A stretch of DNA of 64,000 nucleotides. Source: an uncultured Planctomycetaceae bacterium (lineage in GTDB: Bacteria > Planctomycetota > Planctomycetia > Pirellulales > UBA1268). The notes beneath the pieces are model-generated. The model saw nothing but the letters and a program-made list of their open reading frames with translations. It made no database searches and had not been told where the DNA came from. The DNA lies in contig CAISJI010000142.1 of the NCBI GenBank assembly GCA_903885565.1, positions 29,755 through 93,754 on the forward strand. Direction: 5' to 3'. Shown here piece by piece: positions 34,084 through 42,393 of this stretch; within the stretch, counting starts at the first letter, position 1, and every line of letters begins with the position of its first letter. The translations under genes were made by a program, and so were the position numbers.

Positions 34084-35235
34084 ATGGAAGAGCACTCCGC
34101 GCTGCTGGAGACGCCGCTGTGCCGCTGGCACGAGGCGCATGGCGGGCGCATGGTCGATTTCGCCGGCTGGAAGATGCCGGTGCAGTATGCCTCGATCGTC
34201 GACGAACATCTGGCAACCCGTCAGGCGGCCGGCATGTTTGATGTGTCGCACATGGGGCGGCTGTCGATCGAGGGACCGCAGTCGCTGGTCTGGCTCGAAT
34301 CGCTGCTGACGCGACGCGTGACTGGAATCGAGCCGGGCCGTGTTCGCTACACGTTGATTGCCAGCACACTTCCAGCCGCCATCCTCGACGACGCCTTGGT
34401 ATCGCGCGATCGGGATGCACCAGACGGCACGCCCTGCATGGGGCTGGTCGTCAACGCCAGCAATCGCCCCCGCGTGGTGGCGTGGTTGCGTTCGCAGCTT
34501 CCTGCTTCCGGCGTGCGTCTGAGCGATCACACCGCCTCCACGGCGATGATCGCTGTGCAGGGGCCGCTGGCCATCTCCTTGGTCGGCAGTCTCTGCTCGC
34601 CAGGCGATGCGGCCCGCATCGCCGCTCTGGGCAACTACTCGGCGACCTCCGCCACCGTGGCCGGCCAGCCGGCGGCTCTCAGTCGGACCGGCTACACCGG
34701 CGAGGATGGCGTCGAGATCGTGGTGGCGGCAGCCGTGGCCGAGCAGGTGTGGAACGACATTCACACTGCGGGTGTTCCCCGCGGCCTGAAGGCCTGCGGG
34801 CTCGGAGCCCGCGACACGCTGCGGCTGGAAGCTGGAATGCCGCTGTATGGCCACGAACTGCGGGAAGAGAGCGACCCGTTTGCCATCGGGCTGGGATTGG
34901 CGATTCAGTTGGATGGACGGAGTTTTCCCAGATCCGATATCTTCGCCGCTCAGAAGGCCGGCCAGCCGGCGCGTGTGCGAGTGGGGCTCGAATTCGACTC
35001 GAAACGGAGTGCCCGCGAGGGTAACTCGGTGTGGGATGGCCAGCGGGAGGTGGGGATCGTGACCAGCGGTAGTTTTTCCCCAACTCTGGGCAAGGCTGTG
35101 GCAATGGCAATGGTGGATGAGAAGCTGGCGGCGGCGGGCACCAGCCTGGACGTCCTGATCCGCGACACGCGGCAGGCCGCCAGGGTTGTTCCCCTGCCCT
35201 TCTACCGGCGCAGGAAACCGACCGCGCAGGCATGA
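34084..35235 (+). CDS. gcvT: Glycine cleavage system T protein (aminomethyltransferase)
   Basis: A 383-residue tetrahydrofolate-dependent aminomethyltransferase releasing ammonia and methylene-THF from the lipoyl arm of GcvH. TPLCRWHEAHGGRMVDFAGWKMPVQY at the N-terminus, FDVSHMGRLSIEG and SRTGYTGEDGVEI are GcvT signatures, with GARDTLRLEAGMPLYGHEL in the third domain. ATG 34084 is preceded by AGGA at suitable spacing; the open frame before it is not protein-like. gcvH follows after 82 bases, then a lipoate/octanoate ligase; gcvP is not in this window. Confidence 0.95.
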   Translation: MEEHSALLETPLCRWHEAHGGRMVDFAGWKMPVQYASIVDEHLATRQAAGMFDVSHMGRLSIEGPQSLVWLESLLTRRVTGIEPGRVRYTLIASTLPAAILDDALVSRDRDAPDGTPCMGLVVNASNRPRVVAWLRSQLPASGVRLSDHTASTAMIAVQGPLAISLVGSLCSPGDAARIAALGNYSATSATVAGQPAALSRTGYTGEDGVEIVVAAAVAEQVWNDIHTAGVPRGLKACGLGARDTLRLEAGMPLYGHELREESDPFAIGLGLAIQLDGRSFPRSDIFAAQKAGQPARVRVGLEFDSKRSAREGNSVWDGQREVGIVTSGSFSPTLGKAVAMAMVDEKLAAAGTSLDVLIRDTRQAARVVPLPFYRRRKPTAQA

Positions 35236-35317
35236 TGGTTGGCTGCCGGCCACGGCGTGGCTGGTGGAGCCGAGCACAACGGGATGAAGAACGATTCAAC
35301 AACCTTTGGAGAATGGT

Positions 35318-35704
35318 ATGGCTGCCGATTTGAAGTTTGCGAAATCGCATGAGTGGCTGCGCCCCGAGGCGGGCGGGCTGGTCACTGTGGGCATCTCCTC
35401 CTACGCCGTGGAGGCCCTCACCGATCTGGTGTTCATGCAACTCCCTGCGGTGGGGAAAAAGGTGAAAGCAGGAGAGTCGATCGGCGAGATCGAGAGCGTG
35501 AAGGCCGTCAGCGATATCTACGCTCCCGTCTCGGGCGAAGTTGTGGAGGTGAATACCGCTCTGCCCAGCCACCTCGAAACACTCGGCAAGGATCCTTACG
35601 GTGACGGCTGGATCGTCCGCATCCGTCCCGATAATCCCCACGAAGCCGACCAACTGCTCAATCAGGCTGCCTACGACGCCCTCGTAGCCGGCCAATCGCA
35701 CTAG
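35318..35704 (+). CDS. gcvH: Glycine cleavage system H protein
   Basis: A 128-residue lipoyl carrier shuttling aminomethyl groups between GcvP, GcvT and the dihydrolipoyl dehydrogenase. The lipoylated lysine is Lys62 in IESVKAVSDIYAPVSGEV, and the N-terminal KFAKSHEWLRPE and C-terminal YGDGWIVRI are family marks. ATG 35318 has GGAGA five bases upstream, deciding it over TTG 35306. It lies downstream of gcvT and upstream of a ligase that may lipoylate it. A large hairpin starts eight bases after the stop. Confidence 0.96.
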   Translation: MAADLKFAKSHEWLRPEAGGLVTVGISSYAVEALTDLVFMQLPAVGKKVKAGESIGEIESVKAVSDIYAPVSGEVVEVNTALPSHLETLGKDPYGDGWIVRIRPDNPHEADQLLNQAAYDALVAGQSH

Positions 35705-35711
35705 CTTGAGC

Positions 35712-35742
35712 GCGAAAAAAGCCATCCATGGCCTTTTTTCGC
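35712..35742 (+). terminator. Palindromic hairpin after gcvH (dispersed element, copy 1)
   Basis: The arms GCGAAAAAAGCCAT and ATGGCCTTTTTTCGC enclose a two-base loop CC, with one bulged C. The hairpin starts eight bases after the gcvH stop. The A-rich 5' arm and T-rich 3' arm let it work as a terminator. The same design recurs at 59535. Confidence 0.55.
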
Positions 35743-35746
35743 TGAA

Positions 35747-35904
35747 TCGCCCGGTGGAAACGCCAAGGGTTTCCACGGTCGACCGCATCGCCTCCAGCGA
35801 TGCGTGGTTTGATGCGTGATCTGATGTTTGAAAAAGCCATCCATGGCCCCCGGTTGCCATGCAACCGGCCAAGCCAGTCTGCTCGGTCGCCCGGTGGAAA
35901 CGCC
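35747..35904 (+). repeat. Composite repeat region between gcvH and the lipoate ligase gene
   Basis: TCGCCCGGTGGAAACGCC occurs twice (35747-35764 and 35887-35904). A second, imperfect copy of the hairpin core GAAAAAGCCATCCATGGCC lies at 35830-35848. Two further perfect stems are present: CGCATCGC/GCGATGCG at 35784-35804 and CCGGTTGC/GCAACCGG at 35850-35868. The 255-base gap therefore consists largely of structured repeats and holds no gene. Confidence 0.65.
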
Positions 35905-35959
35905 CCTCCCCTCCTGATCCATAGTCAGCAGATCGAGCAGATTCAGAGAGCGTTGCCTG

Positions 35960-36769
35960 ATGGCCAATAGCGTGCCGGTGTGGTGGGATGAACAGGCGGC
36001 TGGGGCCACGAACATGGGGGCCGATGAGGCGCTCGTGGCGGAGGCTGTGGCCCGGGGCATGCTGCTCGTCAGGCTTTATGGCTGGCAGCCGGCGGCGGTT
36101 TCGTTGGGCGCTTTCCAGCGGTTTGACGACGCGCGGCAGTGTTCCGGCATTGCCAGCCTGCCGGTGGTGCGGAGGCCGAGTGGCGGCGGGGCGATCATCC
36201 ACGGCAGCGATCTGACGTACGCGGCGGCCGTCCCCAAACACCACCCCTGGGGCAGTTCGCCGCAGCGTCTCTACGACGCCTTCCACGGGGCCATGGTGGA
36301 GGCGTTGGCTGGTTGGAAGATCGTCGCCTCCCTCCATCCTGCCGCTGGCCCCGCGACTCCTGCTGCCGCTTCTGCGCAGGAGCCCTTTCTCTGCTTTGAC
36401 AGACGGGCTGTGGGGGATGTCGTCATGCCCGATCGACGCTTGGGGCGGGAGCAGGCTCCGCCGGCGAAAGTGATGGGGAGTGCCCAACGGCGGCTGGAGG
36501 GGGCGGTTCTCCAGCACGGCAGTCTGCTCCTGACTGCCAATGCGGCCGCCAGTGGCTCCGCGCAGCACCCGGGCATTCAAGAACTGGCAGGTGACGGGGT
36601 CGAGATCCCCGCCATCAAGGATTTGGTCAGCCGGTGGTTGGAATTGGTGGCCACCAGCTTGGGAGCCAGCGTGGCTCTCCAGACGGGGTCATTTGCCGGA
36701 GCAGCCCGGAGCGAGGTGGACCGGTTGGCGGAGCGGTTTGGGCAGGTTCGTTGGACCGCCCGCCGGTGA
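35960..36769 (+). CDS. Lipoate-protein ligase / octanoyltransferase family (LplA/LipM)
   Basis: A 269-residue biotin/lipoate A/B ligase-fold enzyme attaching lipoate or octanoate to carrier lysines. VVRRPSGGGAIIHGSDLTYA is the RRxSGGG(A/T)xxH signature, and AKVMGSAQRR carries the family's essential lysine. Residues about 130-150 form an Ala-rich insertion. A cysteine in FLCFDRR may correspond to the LipM nucleophile, so octanoyl transfer is as likely as ATP-dependent ligation. Its position after gcvH points to GcvH as a target. ATG 35960 follows the repeat-filled gap. Confidence 0.85.
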   Translation: MANSVPVWWDEQAAGATNMGADEALVAEAVARGMLLVRLYGWQPAAVSLGAFQRFDDARQCSGIASLPVVRRPSGGGAIIHGSDLTYAAAVPKHHPWGSSPQRLYDAFHGAMVEALAGWKIVASLHPAAGPATPAAASAQEPFLCFDRRAVGDVVMPDRRLGREQAPPAKVMGSAQRRLEGAVLQHGSLLLTANAAASGSAQHPGIQELAGDGVEIPAIKDLVSRWLELVATSLGASVALQTGSFAGAARSEVDRLAERFGQVRWTARR

Positions 36770-36826
36770 GGAGACCCTGAATGGGAGCGGCGTGGCCGAG
36801 GTGCTGCCCTGCCCCGCGAACCTGTC

Positions 36827-36856
36827 TGGTTGGCAGAAAGCGATTTCTGCTATACT
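36827..36856 (+). promoter_or_regulatory. Extended -10 promoter for the FHA gene
   Basis: TGCTATACT contains a near-consensus -10 (TATACT, 36851-36856) with an extended TGN element. A weak -35 (TGGTTG, 36827-36832) lies 18 bases upstream. The FHA protein ATG is 86 bases downstream of the -10. Confidence 0.5.
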
Positions 36857-36942
36857 CGGTTTCGATTGGGTGGAGTCTGGACTGATTATGTCCATTGGGG
36901 GAGCGGTGGAATTCCTCCCCGGCCTCGGGAAGTGTCGGAACC

Positions 36943-37671
36943 ATGATCACAAAGCTGATCGTCGCCACTGGAAAGAGCGCGGGCAGATCGATCTCCATCA
37001 AGCGGAACAAACTGCTCATCGGCAGAGCTGAAGAGTGCGATGTGCGGCCCCTCAGCGAGGATGTCAGTCGCCGCCACTGTGCCGTCCATGTTGGGCCGGC
37101 TGATGTGTGGGTCGAGGATCTCGGCAGCCGCAACGGCACGTTTGTCAACGGCGTGCGGATCGCCGCAAAGACGAAGGTTGCGTCCGGGGATCTGATCCGG
37201 GTGGGGGCTCTGGAACTGACTGTTTCGTGTTCGGAGCCTGCGGCCACCGGGGGGGATCAGGATGTCTCCAAGTGGCTGATGGCCGATGAGTCCCCCGCCG
37301 GGATGTTCGATACGACCCGGTCGCTCAGCATGCCTGCCGATTCGGCGCTCGATGATTCACGCGTCGTGCGTCAGCCCGCCGCCGAGCCGGCGAAACTCGC
37401 GGCGGAGGTGGTTGGTTCGGCCGATGGAGGCGGCGCGGCTGGAACCACGATGGTCGGCATGGCTGTCACCGGCGCAGCACAGCCTGCTCGTCAGGCGACT
37501 GCCGGGGTGGCTGAGGGCCCAGCGGCGGTCGAGGCGGCCGCGAAAGCAGCACCAGCCGCACCCGCCAAGGAAGCCCAGCCCAGCCCGGCTCCAAAGGGTG
37601 GGAAAAATGCCGCCGTGAACTCCCGGGACGCCGCCGCCGAAGCCCTGAAGAAGTTTTTTAATAACCGCTAG
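36943..37671 (+). CDS. FHA-domain protein with Ala/Pro-rich tail
   Basis: A 242-residue protein. Residues about 1-95 form a forkhead-associated domain that binds phosphothreonine. LLIGRAEECDVRP, SEDVSRRHCAVHV and LEDLGSRNGTFVNG-like segments (here VEDLGSRNGTFVNGV) carry the conserved Gly-Arg, Ser-Arg-His and Asn-Gly. The rest is Ala/Pro/Glu-rich and probably disordered, ending AAAEALKKFFNNR. It likely reads out Ser/Thr kinase signalling, which is abundant in planctomycetes; no kinase gene is nearby. ATG 36943 is directly before MITKLIVATGK. Confidence 0.88.
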   Translation: MITKLIVATGKSAGRSISIKRNKLLIGRAEECDVRPLSEDVSRRHCAVHVGPADVWVEDLGSRNGTFVNGVRIAAKTKVASGDLIRVGALELTVSCSEPAATGGDQDVSKWLMADESPAGMFDTTRSLSMPADSALDDSRVVRQPAAEPAKLAAEVVGSADGGGAAGTTMVGMAVTGAAQPARQATAGVAEGPAAVEAAAKAAPAAPAKEAQPSPAPKGGKNAAVNSRDAAAEALKKFFNNR

Positions 37672-37710
37672 CGAACTGCCGTGAGGCTGCGGAGGGTTCC
37701 CCGCCCCGAC

Positions 37711-37745
37711 CTGCTGTCGGTGGTCGGGAGGGCCGGGCTTTTTCC
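37711..37745 (+). terminator. Possible terminator after the FHA gene
   Basis: CCCGACC and GGTCGGG form a stem around a ten-base loop, followed by AGGGCCGGGCTTTTT. The T-tract is 10 bases past the stem, so termination is uncertain. Confidence 0.3.
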
Positions 37746-37950
37746 AGAGACGCCCGAACGAACCGGTGCCGTCGGCATAGACGGCACAACTGGGCCAGAT
37801 TCTCTTGTTTGAGGCCTCTTCTTTTACCCCGGCCACAGATCTTGCCCAGCAGGCATGCTGCATACTTCCGGCAGAGTCATCCGATTGCCGCACAGTCGGG
37901 CCCCTCTCCCCACCTCTCCCGCATCACTCTCTATTGTGAAGGATCTTTCC

Positions 37951-38205
37951 ATGCCCACCGCCTGCCACACGCTTCCCCACCGCCCGAGTCGTTCATCGAT
38001 TGGCCAGGGCCCGGCCCGGTCCCGTCGCCGGCAGATCGATCCGACCACCTGTGAGCGCGATTACCAGCCCGAAGAACTGGAGTTCATGCGGGCCCTTGAG
38101 CAGTACAAGCGCACCAGTGGCCGCATGTTTCCCACCTGCAGCGAGGTGTTGGAAGTGGTGCGCGGGTTGGGGTATGTGCGACTCCCTGCTGGCGAATCCT
38201 GCTGA
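37951..38205 (+). CDS. Small conserved planctomycete-type protein of unknown function
   Basis: An 84-residue protein. The start at 37951 has GAAGGA eight bases upstream and is preferred to an in-frame ATG 96 bases earlier. A basic N-terminus (residues 1-40) precedes a compact helical motif, [20 protein letters not shown] then [18 protein letters not shown]. This arrangement resembles small proteins often found in planctomycete genomes; the recollection is from memory, not a search. No cofactor or catalytic motif is visible. It could be a small DNA- or protein-binding factor. Confidence 0.65.
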   Translation: MPTACHTLPHRPSRSSIGQGPARSRRRQIDPTTCERDYQPEELEFMRALEQYKRTSGRMFPTCSEVLEVVRGLGYVRLPAGESC

Positions 38206-38354
38206 CAGCAGCCAGGGGATGGGGGGGATGGGGGGAATGACGCTGGTGCGAGCCCGCTGAGCTTGTTCGCATTGGCCGCCATCGCTACTTTTCGCGGTGT
38301 GTGCGGCTTGAATCGACCCCGCTCGGAAGGCGCAACCGCCTCGGAGACTCCTCT

Positions 38355-39212
38355 GTGCCACCCGCCACTTGCCCGCCGGGCAGCGCAATCCAAAACGCAG
38401 CTGATCGACGGCCCGTTCGGCACGGGCGTCTCGCCGCCTGCATCCTCCTTGCGCTGCCGTGTGTGCTGGCTCTGGCAGGCTGCGGAGGGATGATGCGCAA
38501 TGAAAATGCCGAAGGGGTGAAGCTCTACCAGCAGGGCAACTACCTCGGGGCGGTGAGCCATTTTCAGCAGGCCTTGGCCCAGCAGCCCGGCAGCCCCGAC
38601 TGCTTCTACAACCTCGGAGCCACCTACCACCAGCAGTCCAAGCTGTTGGGGCGGCCGGCCGACATGCAGACCGCCGAGCAGTATTATCACCTCTGTCTGG
38701 CCCGAAACCCCAATCACCAAGCCTGCCAGCGAGCCATGGCGGTGTTGTTGGTCGAGGAAAACCGCAGCGCAGAGGCAGTGGCGCTCCTGCAGGACTGGTC
38801 GAGGCGGGATCCGGCCAACCCCGATCCGCAGATCGAACTGGCCCGGCTCTGCCAGGAGCATGGCGACATGCGGGAAGCTGAGAATCACTTGATCGATGCC
38901 CTCGCCATCGATCCAGCCAATCCCCGGGCTCTGGTGGCGCTCGGCCACCTGCGCGAGGCCTCGGGCGACTCCGGGCAGGCTCTGGCCAATTATTCCCGGG
39001 CTCTGGCGGCCGATGGGCAGCAGCCGGTGGTGGCAGCCCGGGTTGCCTCCCTGAGTGCCGGAAACGCGGGGAGCCCTCAGCAGATGACAGCCATGTCCCC
39101 CCCCGCGGTGGGTTCTCAGGCGGCGGTTTCCCAGCCTTGGACCGCCGCCGCCGGGCCCGGCACCACAGCGGCCTTGCCGATGCCTGCCACGCAGGGGAAT
39201 GTCGCCCGTTGA
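38355..39212 (+). CDS. TPR lipoprotein
   Basis: About 285 residues. GTG 38355 is chosen because GGAG lies eight bases upstream and shortens the region before the lipobox; GTG 38301 is the alternative. A hydrophobic segment ends in LALAGC, a good type II signal-peptide lipobox. Tetratricopeptide repeats follow (GVKLYQQGNYLGAVSHFQQAL, NLGATYHQQSKLL, AENHLIDALAIDPANPRAL, ALGHLREASGDSGQAL). The tail is Ala/Pro/Ser-rich. It is probably anchored to a membrane as a protein-interaction scaffold. It ends 136 bases before serC. Confidence 0.75.
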   Translation: MPPATCPPGSAIQNAADRRPVRHGRLAACILLALPCVLALAGCGGMMRNENAEGVKLYQQGNYLGAVSHFQQALAQQPGSPDCFYNLGATYHQQSKLLGRPADMQTAEQYYHLCLARNPNHQACQRAMAVLLVEENRSAEAVALLQDWSRRDPANPDPQIELARLCQEHGDMREAENHLIDALAIDPANPRALVALGHLREASGDSGQALANYSRALAADGQQPVVAARVASLSAGNAGSPQQMTAMSPPAVGSQAAVSQPWTAAAGPGTTAALPMPATQGNVAR

Positions 39213-39348
39213 CCAGCGCGGCGGTGGGTCCTATCCTGCGGCAACCCCTCGGTTTCCGGAGCTGGTCGATGCAATCGCTCGCCGAGAGGGTTCCCCTCAT
39301 GTCTGCCGGCAGGCTCTCCGCCCACCGGCTGAATTGGAGCCTCCTGTG

Positions 39349-40467
39349 ATGGATCGCAGCCGCCACCCGGTCCCCGACCGGGTCTTCAACTTCTCCCCCG
39401 GTCCCGCCGTCCTGCCGCTGGAGGTGATGGTACAGGCTCAGGAGGAGCTGCTCGCGCTGCCCGGCGTGGGCAGTTCGATCCTCGAGATCAGCCACCGCAG
39501 CCCCGCATTCGACCGCATTCTCGAGGAGACGCTCGAATCGCTCAGGCGGTTGCTCTCGGTGGGAAGCGATCACGAGATCATCTTTCTCCAGGGGGGCGCC
39601 AGCCTGCAGTTTTCGATGGTGCCGATGAATCTGCTCCGTGGCAGCGGCAGCGCCGCCGACTATGTGCAGACTGGCACCTGGGGCATCACCGGCGCCAAGG
39701 AGGCCCGCCGCGAGGGCTCCGTGCATGTCGCCTGGGATGGTGCCTCCACGAACTTCGATCGGCTTCCGCCAGCCGGGGCGATCAAGCTTTCGGCCGATCC
39801 GGCTTACGTGCACATCACCAGCAACGAGACCATCCAGGGGGTGCAGTGGAAGCAGTTGCCCGATGTGGGGAACGCGCCGCTGGTATCCGACTGCTCCAGC
39901 GACTTTCTATCGCGGCCGATCGATGTGGCCCGGCACGGCCTGATCTATGCCTGTGCTCAGAAGAATGCCGGCATTGCCGGCGTGACCACCGTCATTATCC
40001 GCAAGGACATGCTGGAGCGTTCGCGGGATGATCTGCCCACGATGCTCGACTACCGGACGCATGTGAAAAACGGCTCCCGGTCGAACACCCCGCCGGTCTT
40101 CGCCGTTTACATTCTCGGTTTGGTCTGCCGTTGGCTGGAAAAGACGGTCGGAGGATTGGCCGCCATGGATCGCCACAACGTCGCCAAAGCCAAACTGCTG
40201 TACGATGTTCTGGATGGCTCCCAGGGTTTTTACGCCGGCCATGCCCAGCCCGAATGCCGCTCCGATATGAACGTCACCTTCCGTCTCCCCAGCGAGGCAC
40301 TTGAGAAGCAGTTTGTCGCCGGTGCGGTTGAACGGGGACTGGTGGACCTGAAGGGACACCGATCCGTTGGTGGCATTCGTGCGAGCATCTACAACGCGAT
40401 GCCAGTGGAGGGTGTTGAGTCCCTGCGCGACTACATGATCGACTTTCAGAAAACCCGGCCAGCCTGA
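39349..40467 (+). CDS. serC: Phosphoserine aminotransferase SerC
   Basis: A 372-residue PLP enzyme converting 3-phosphohydroxypyruvate to phosphoserine. FNFSPGPAVLPLEVM is the N-terminal signature; EIIFLQGGASLQFSMVPMNL binds PLP. The Schiff-base lysine lies in ACAQKNAGIAGVTTVI. The C-terminal GHRSVGGIRASIYNAMP contacts the substrate phosphate. ATG 39349 is preceded by GGAG; 50 residues of open frame upstream do not fit the family. serA follows after 83 bases in the same direction. Confidence 0.96.
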   Translation: MDRSRHPVPDRVFNFSPGPAVLPLEVMVQAQEELLALPGVGSSILEISHRSPAFDRILEETLESLRRLLSVGSDHEIIFLQGGASLQFSMVPMNLLRGSGSAADYVQTGTWGITGAKEARREGSVHVAWDGASTNFDRLPPAGAIKLSADPAYVHITSNETIQGVQWKQLPDVGNAPLVSDCSSDFLSRPIDVARHGLIYACAQKNAGIAGVTTVIIRKDMLERSRDDLPTMLDYRTHVKNGSRSNTPPVFAVYILGLVCRWLEKTVGGLAAMDRHNVAKAKLLYDVLDGSQGFYAGHAQPECRSDMNVTFRLPSEALEKQFVAGAVERGLVDLKGHRSVGGIRASIYNAMPVEGVESLRDYMIDFQKTRPA

Positions 40468-40550
40468 CGTTTGCCCGTGCGGGGTTTCCCCGCTGCGGGC
40501 CTTCGGCATATTCCCGTTTCCGCACTGTCCATTCCACCAGAAGAGATACC

Positions 40551-42227
40551 ATGCCCTCCATCATCGTGCTCGACACGCTCAGTCCCGATGGTCTGGCCAT
40601 GCTGGATGCGGCCGCTGCCTCCGGCATCACCTACGAAGTTTCCACGGGGCTCGCGGGGGATGCGCTGCGGGAGTGCCTCGCCCAGCATGACGGCGCCATC
40701 TGCCGCAGCGGCGTGAAGATTGGAGCCGATGCCCTGGCGGGCAATCATCGCCTCAAGGCGATCGTGCGGGCGGGCGTCGGCACCGACAACATCGACAAGG
40801 ATGCCGCCACGAGGCAGGGAATCGTGGTGATGAACACCCCGGCGGGCAACACCGTGAGCACCGCCGAGCATGCCTTCGCGCTGCTGCTGGCGCTGTCGCG
40901 CAATCTCGCCGCAGCCGACGCCAGCCTGCGGAACCATCGCTGGGACCGCAACAAGTTCATGGGCGTGCAGGTGGCGGGCAAGACGCTGGGGATCGTGGGG
41001 CTGGGGCGCATCGGGCAGGCGCTGGCCAAACGGGCCCGGGCCTTCGACATGCGCGTGATGGGCTTCGATCCGTTTCTGTCGCCGGAGCGGGCCGCCGAAC
41101 TCGGCATCGAACTGGTGCCGAGCGTGGCAGGCATGCTGCCACTGGTCGATTACGTCTCCGTGCATACCCCGCTGACCGAAGAAACGCGGCATCTGATCGG
41201 CATGCCGGAACTCGACATCCTCAAGCCGGGCGTGCGGCTCATCAACTGTGCCCGCGGTGGCATCTACGACGAGCAGGCGCTGGTGGAGGGGCTCAAGCGG
41301 GGTGTCATTGCCGGAGTGGCGCTCGATGTGTTCGAGAAGGAGCCCTGCACCGATAGTCCGCTGTTCGGCATGCCGGGGGTGCTGGTCACGCCCCATCTGG
41401 GGGCGAGCACAGAAGAGGCCCAGTCGCAGGTGGCGGTGGAAGGGGTGGGGTTGCTGGTCGATTTTCTCTCCACCGGCGCGATCCGCCATTCGGTCAACTC
41501 CAGCAGCATCGATCCAGCCACGCTGGATGGTGTGCGCGGGTTTCTCGATCTTGCCTGGCGTTTGGGACTGCTGCTTTCACAACTCGACGACGCCCCGCCC
41601 CGTTCCTGCTCGATCGCCTACCGCGGCGAAATCGCTGCCCGCAACACCAAGCTGGTGACGGCGGCGTTTGCTGCCGGCCTGCTCGAATCCGCCTTTGACG
41701 ATGTCAACATCGTCAATGCGGAGATCCTGCTCCGTGAGCGGGGGATTGAGCTGGTGGAGCAAAGCCGCACCGATCCCGGGGCGTTCAGCTCCGTGGTGGC
41801 GGTTGACATCGTGTCTGGTGATCGTGTCCATCGCGCGGCTGGCACATTGTTTGGGCACTCGATGCCGCGGCTTGTGCAGTTGGAAGGGCATCGGCTGGAG
41901 GCCTATCTCGACGGCATTCTGCTGGTGTTCACGCACCAGGATGTGCCCGGCATCATTGGCCGGGTGGGAACCGCATTTGGCGGGCTGGGAGTGAACATCG
42001 CCCAGATGACCGTCGGGCGCTCGGCCCCCGGCGGCGACGCGATCGGCGTGCTGAATCTCGATCATGAGCCCTCTGCTTCTGCGCTGGAAGCAGTGCTGGC
42101 ATGCCCTGGGATTCGCTCGGTGCGGGTGGTCAAGATGCCAGCCGCCGGCCAGTTGCCCAACTGGCTTGCCGCCTCCGCTTCCGCCGCGCGGTCAGGGCGC
42201 CTGGCACCTCCTGTGGCCGGACGCTGA
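40551..42227 (+). CDS. serA: D-3-phosphoglycerate dehydrogenase SerA (long form)
   Basis: A 558-residue NAD-dependent dehydrogenase making 3-phosphohydroxypyruvate. The NAD motif is GIVGLGRIGQALAKRA, catalytic Arg lies in NCARGGIYDE and catalytic His in TPHLGASTEEA. After the catalytic domain come the intervening ASB domain and a C-terminal ACT domain (VFTHQDVPGIIGRVGTAFG) that binds serine for feedback inhibition. AGAAGAG precedes the ATG. It forms an operon with serC. Confidence 0.96.
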   Translation: MPSIIVLDTLSPDGLAMLDAAAASGITYEVSTGLAGDALRECLAQHDGAICRSGVKIGADALAGNHRLKAIVRAGVGTDNIDKDAATRQGIVVMNTPAGNTVSTAEHAFALLLALSRNLAAADASLRNHRWDRNKFMGVQVAGKTLGIVGLGRIGQALAKRARAFDMRVMGFDPFLSPERAAELGIELVPSVAGMLPLVDYVSVHTPLTEETRHLIGMPELDILKPGVRLINCARGGIYDEQALVEGLKRGVIAGVALDVFEKEPCTDSPLFGMPGVLVTPHLGASTEEAQSQVAVEGVGLLVDFLSTGAIRHSVNSSSIDPATLDGVRGFLDLAWRLGLLLSQLDDAPPRSCSIAYRGEIAARNTKLVTAAFAAGLLESAFDDVNIVNAEILLRERGIELVEQSRTDPGAFSSVVAVDIVSGDRVHRAAGTLFGHSMPRLVQLEGHRLEAYLDGILLVFTHQDVPGIIGRVGTAFGGLGVNIAQMTVGRSAPGGDAIGVLNLDHEPSASALEAVLACPGIRSVRVVKMPAAGQLPNWLAASASAARSGRLAPPVAGR

Positions 42228-42355
42228 GAGAGGCTGGGGCGGGTTTCTTGATCACGGGATGTGCGGGGCTTTTTCGGGGGTGACCGATAGCAGGCAGTGG
42301 ATCAAGTGGCCCGCTGCTGGATGCGACTGAGTGGACTGTCTTCCATGCAGAGGGT

Positions 42356-42378
42356 CAGGGATGACTTTTTCCACGGAC
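42356..42378 (-). repeat. Dispersed hairpin-element half-copy (reverse orientation)
   Basis: On the minus strand this reads GTCCGTGGAAAAAGTCATCC followed by CTG. It differs from the start of the element at 59531 by one base over 23. It lies between serA and the giant TPR gene, just before that gene's ribosome-binding site, and has no complementary arm. Confidence 0.5.
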
Positions 42379-42393
42379 AGATAGAGGTCGATC

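Noticed and set aside
35712..35904. Small gene between gcvH and the lipoate ligase
   Set aside because: The open frames through the gap are made of repeat and hairpin sequence and have no coding character.
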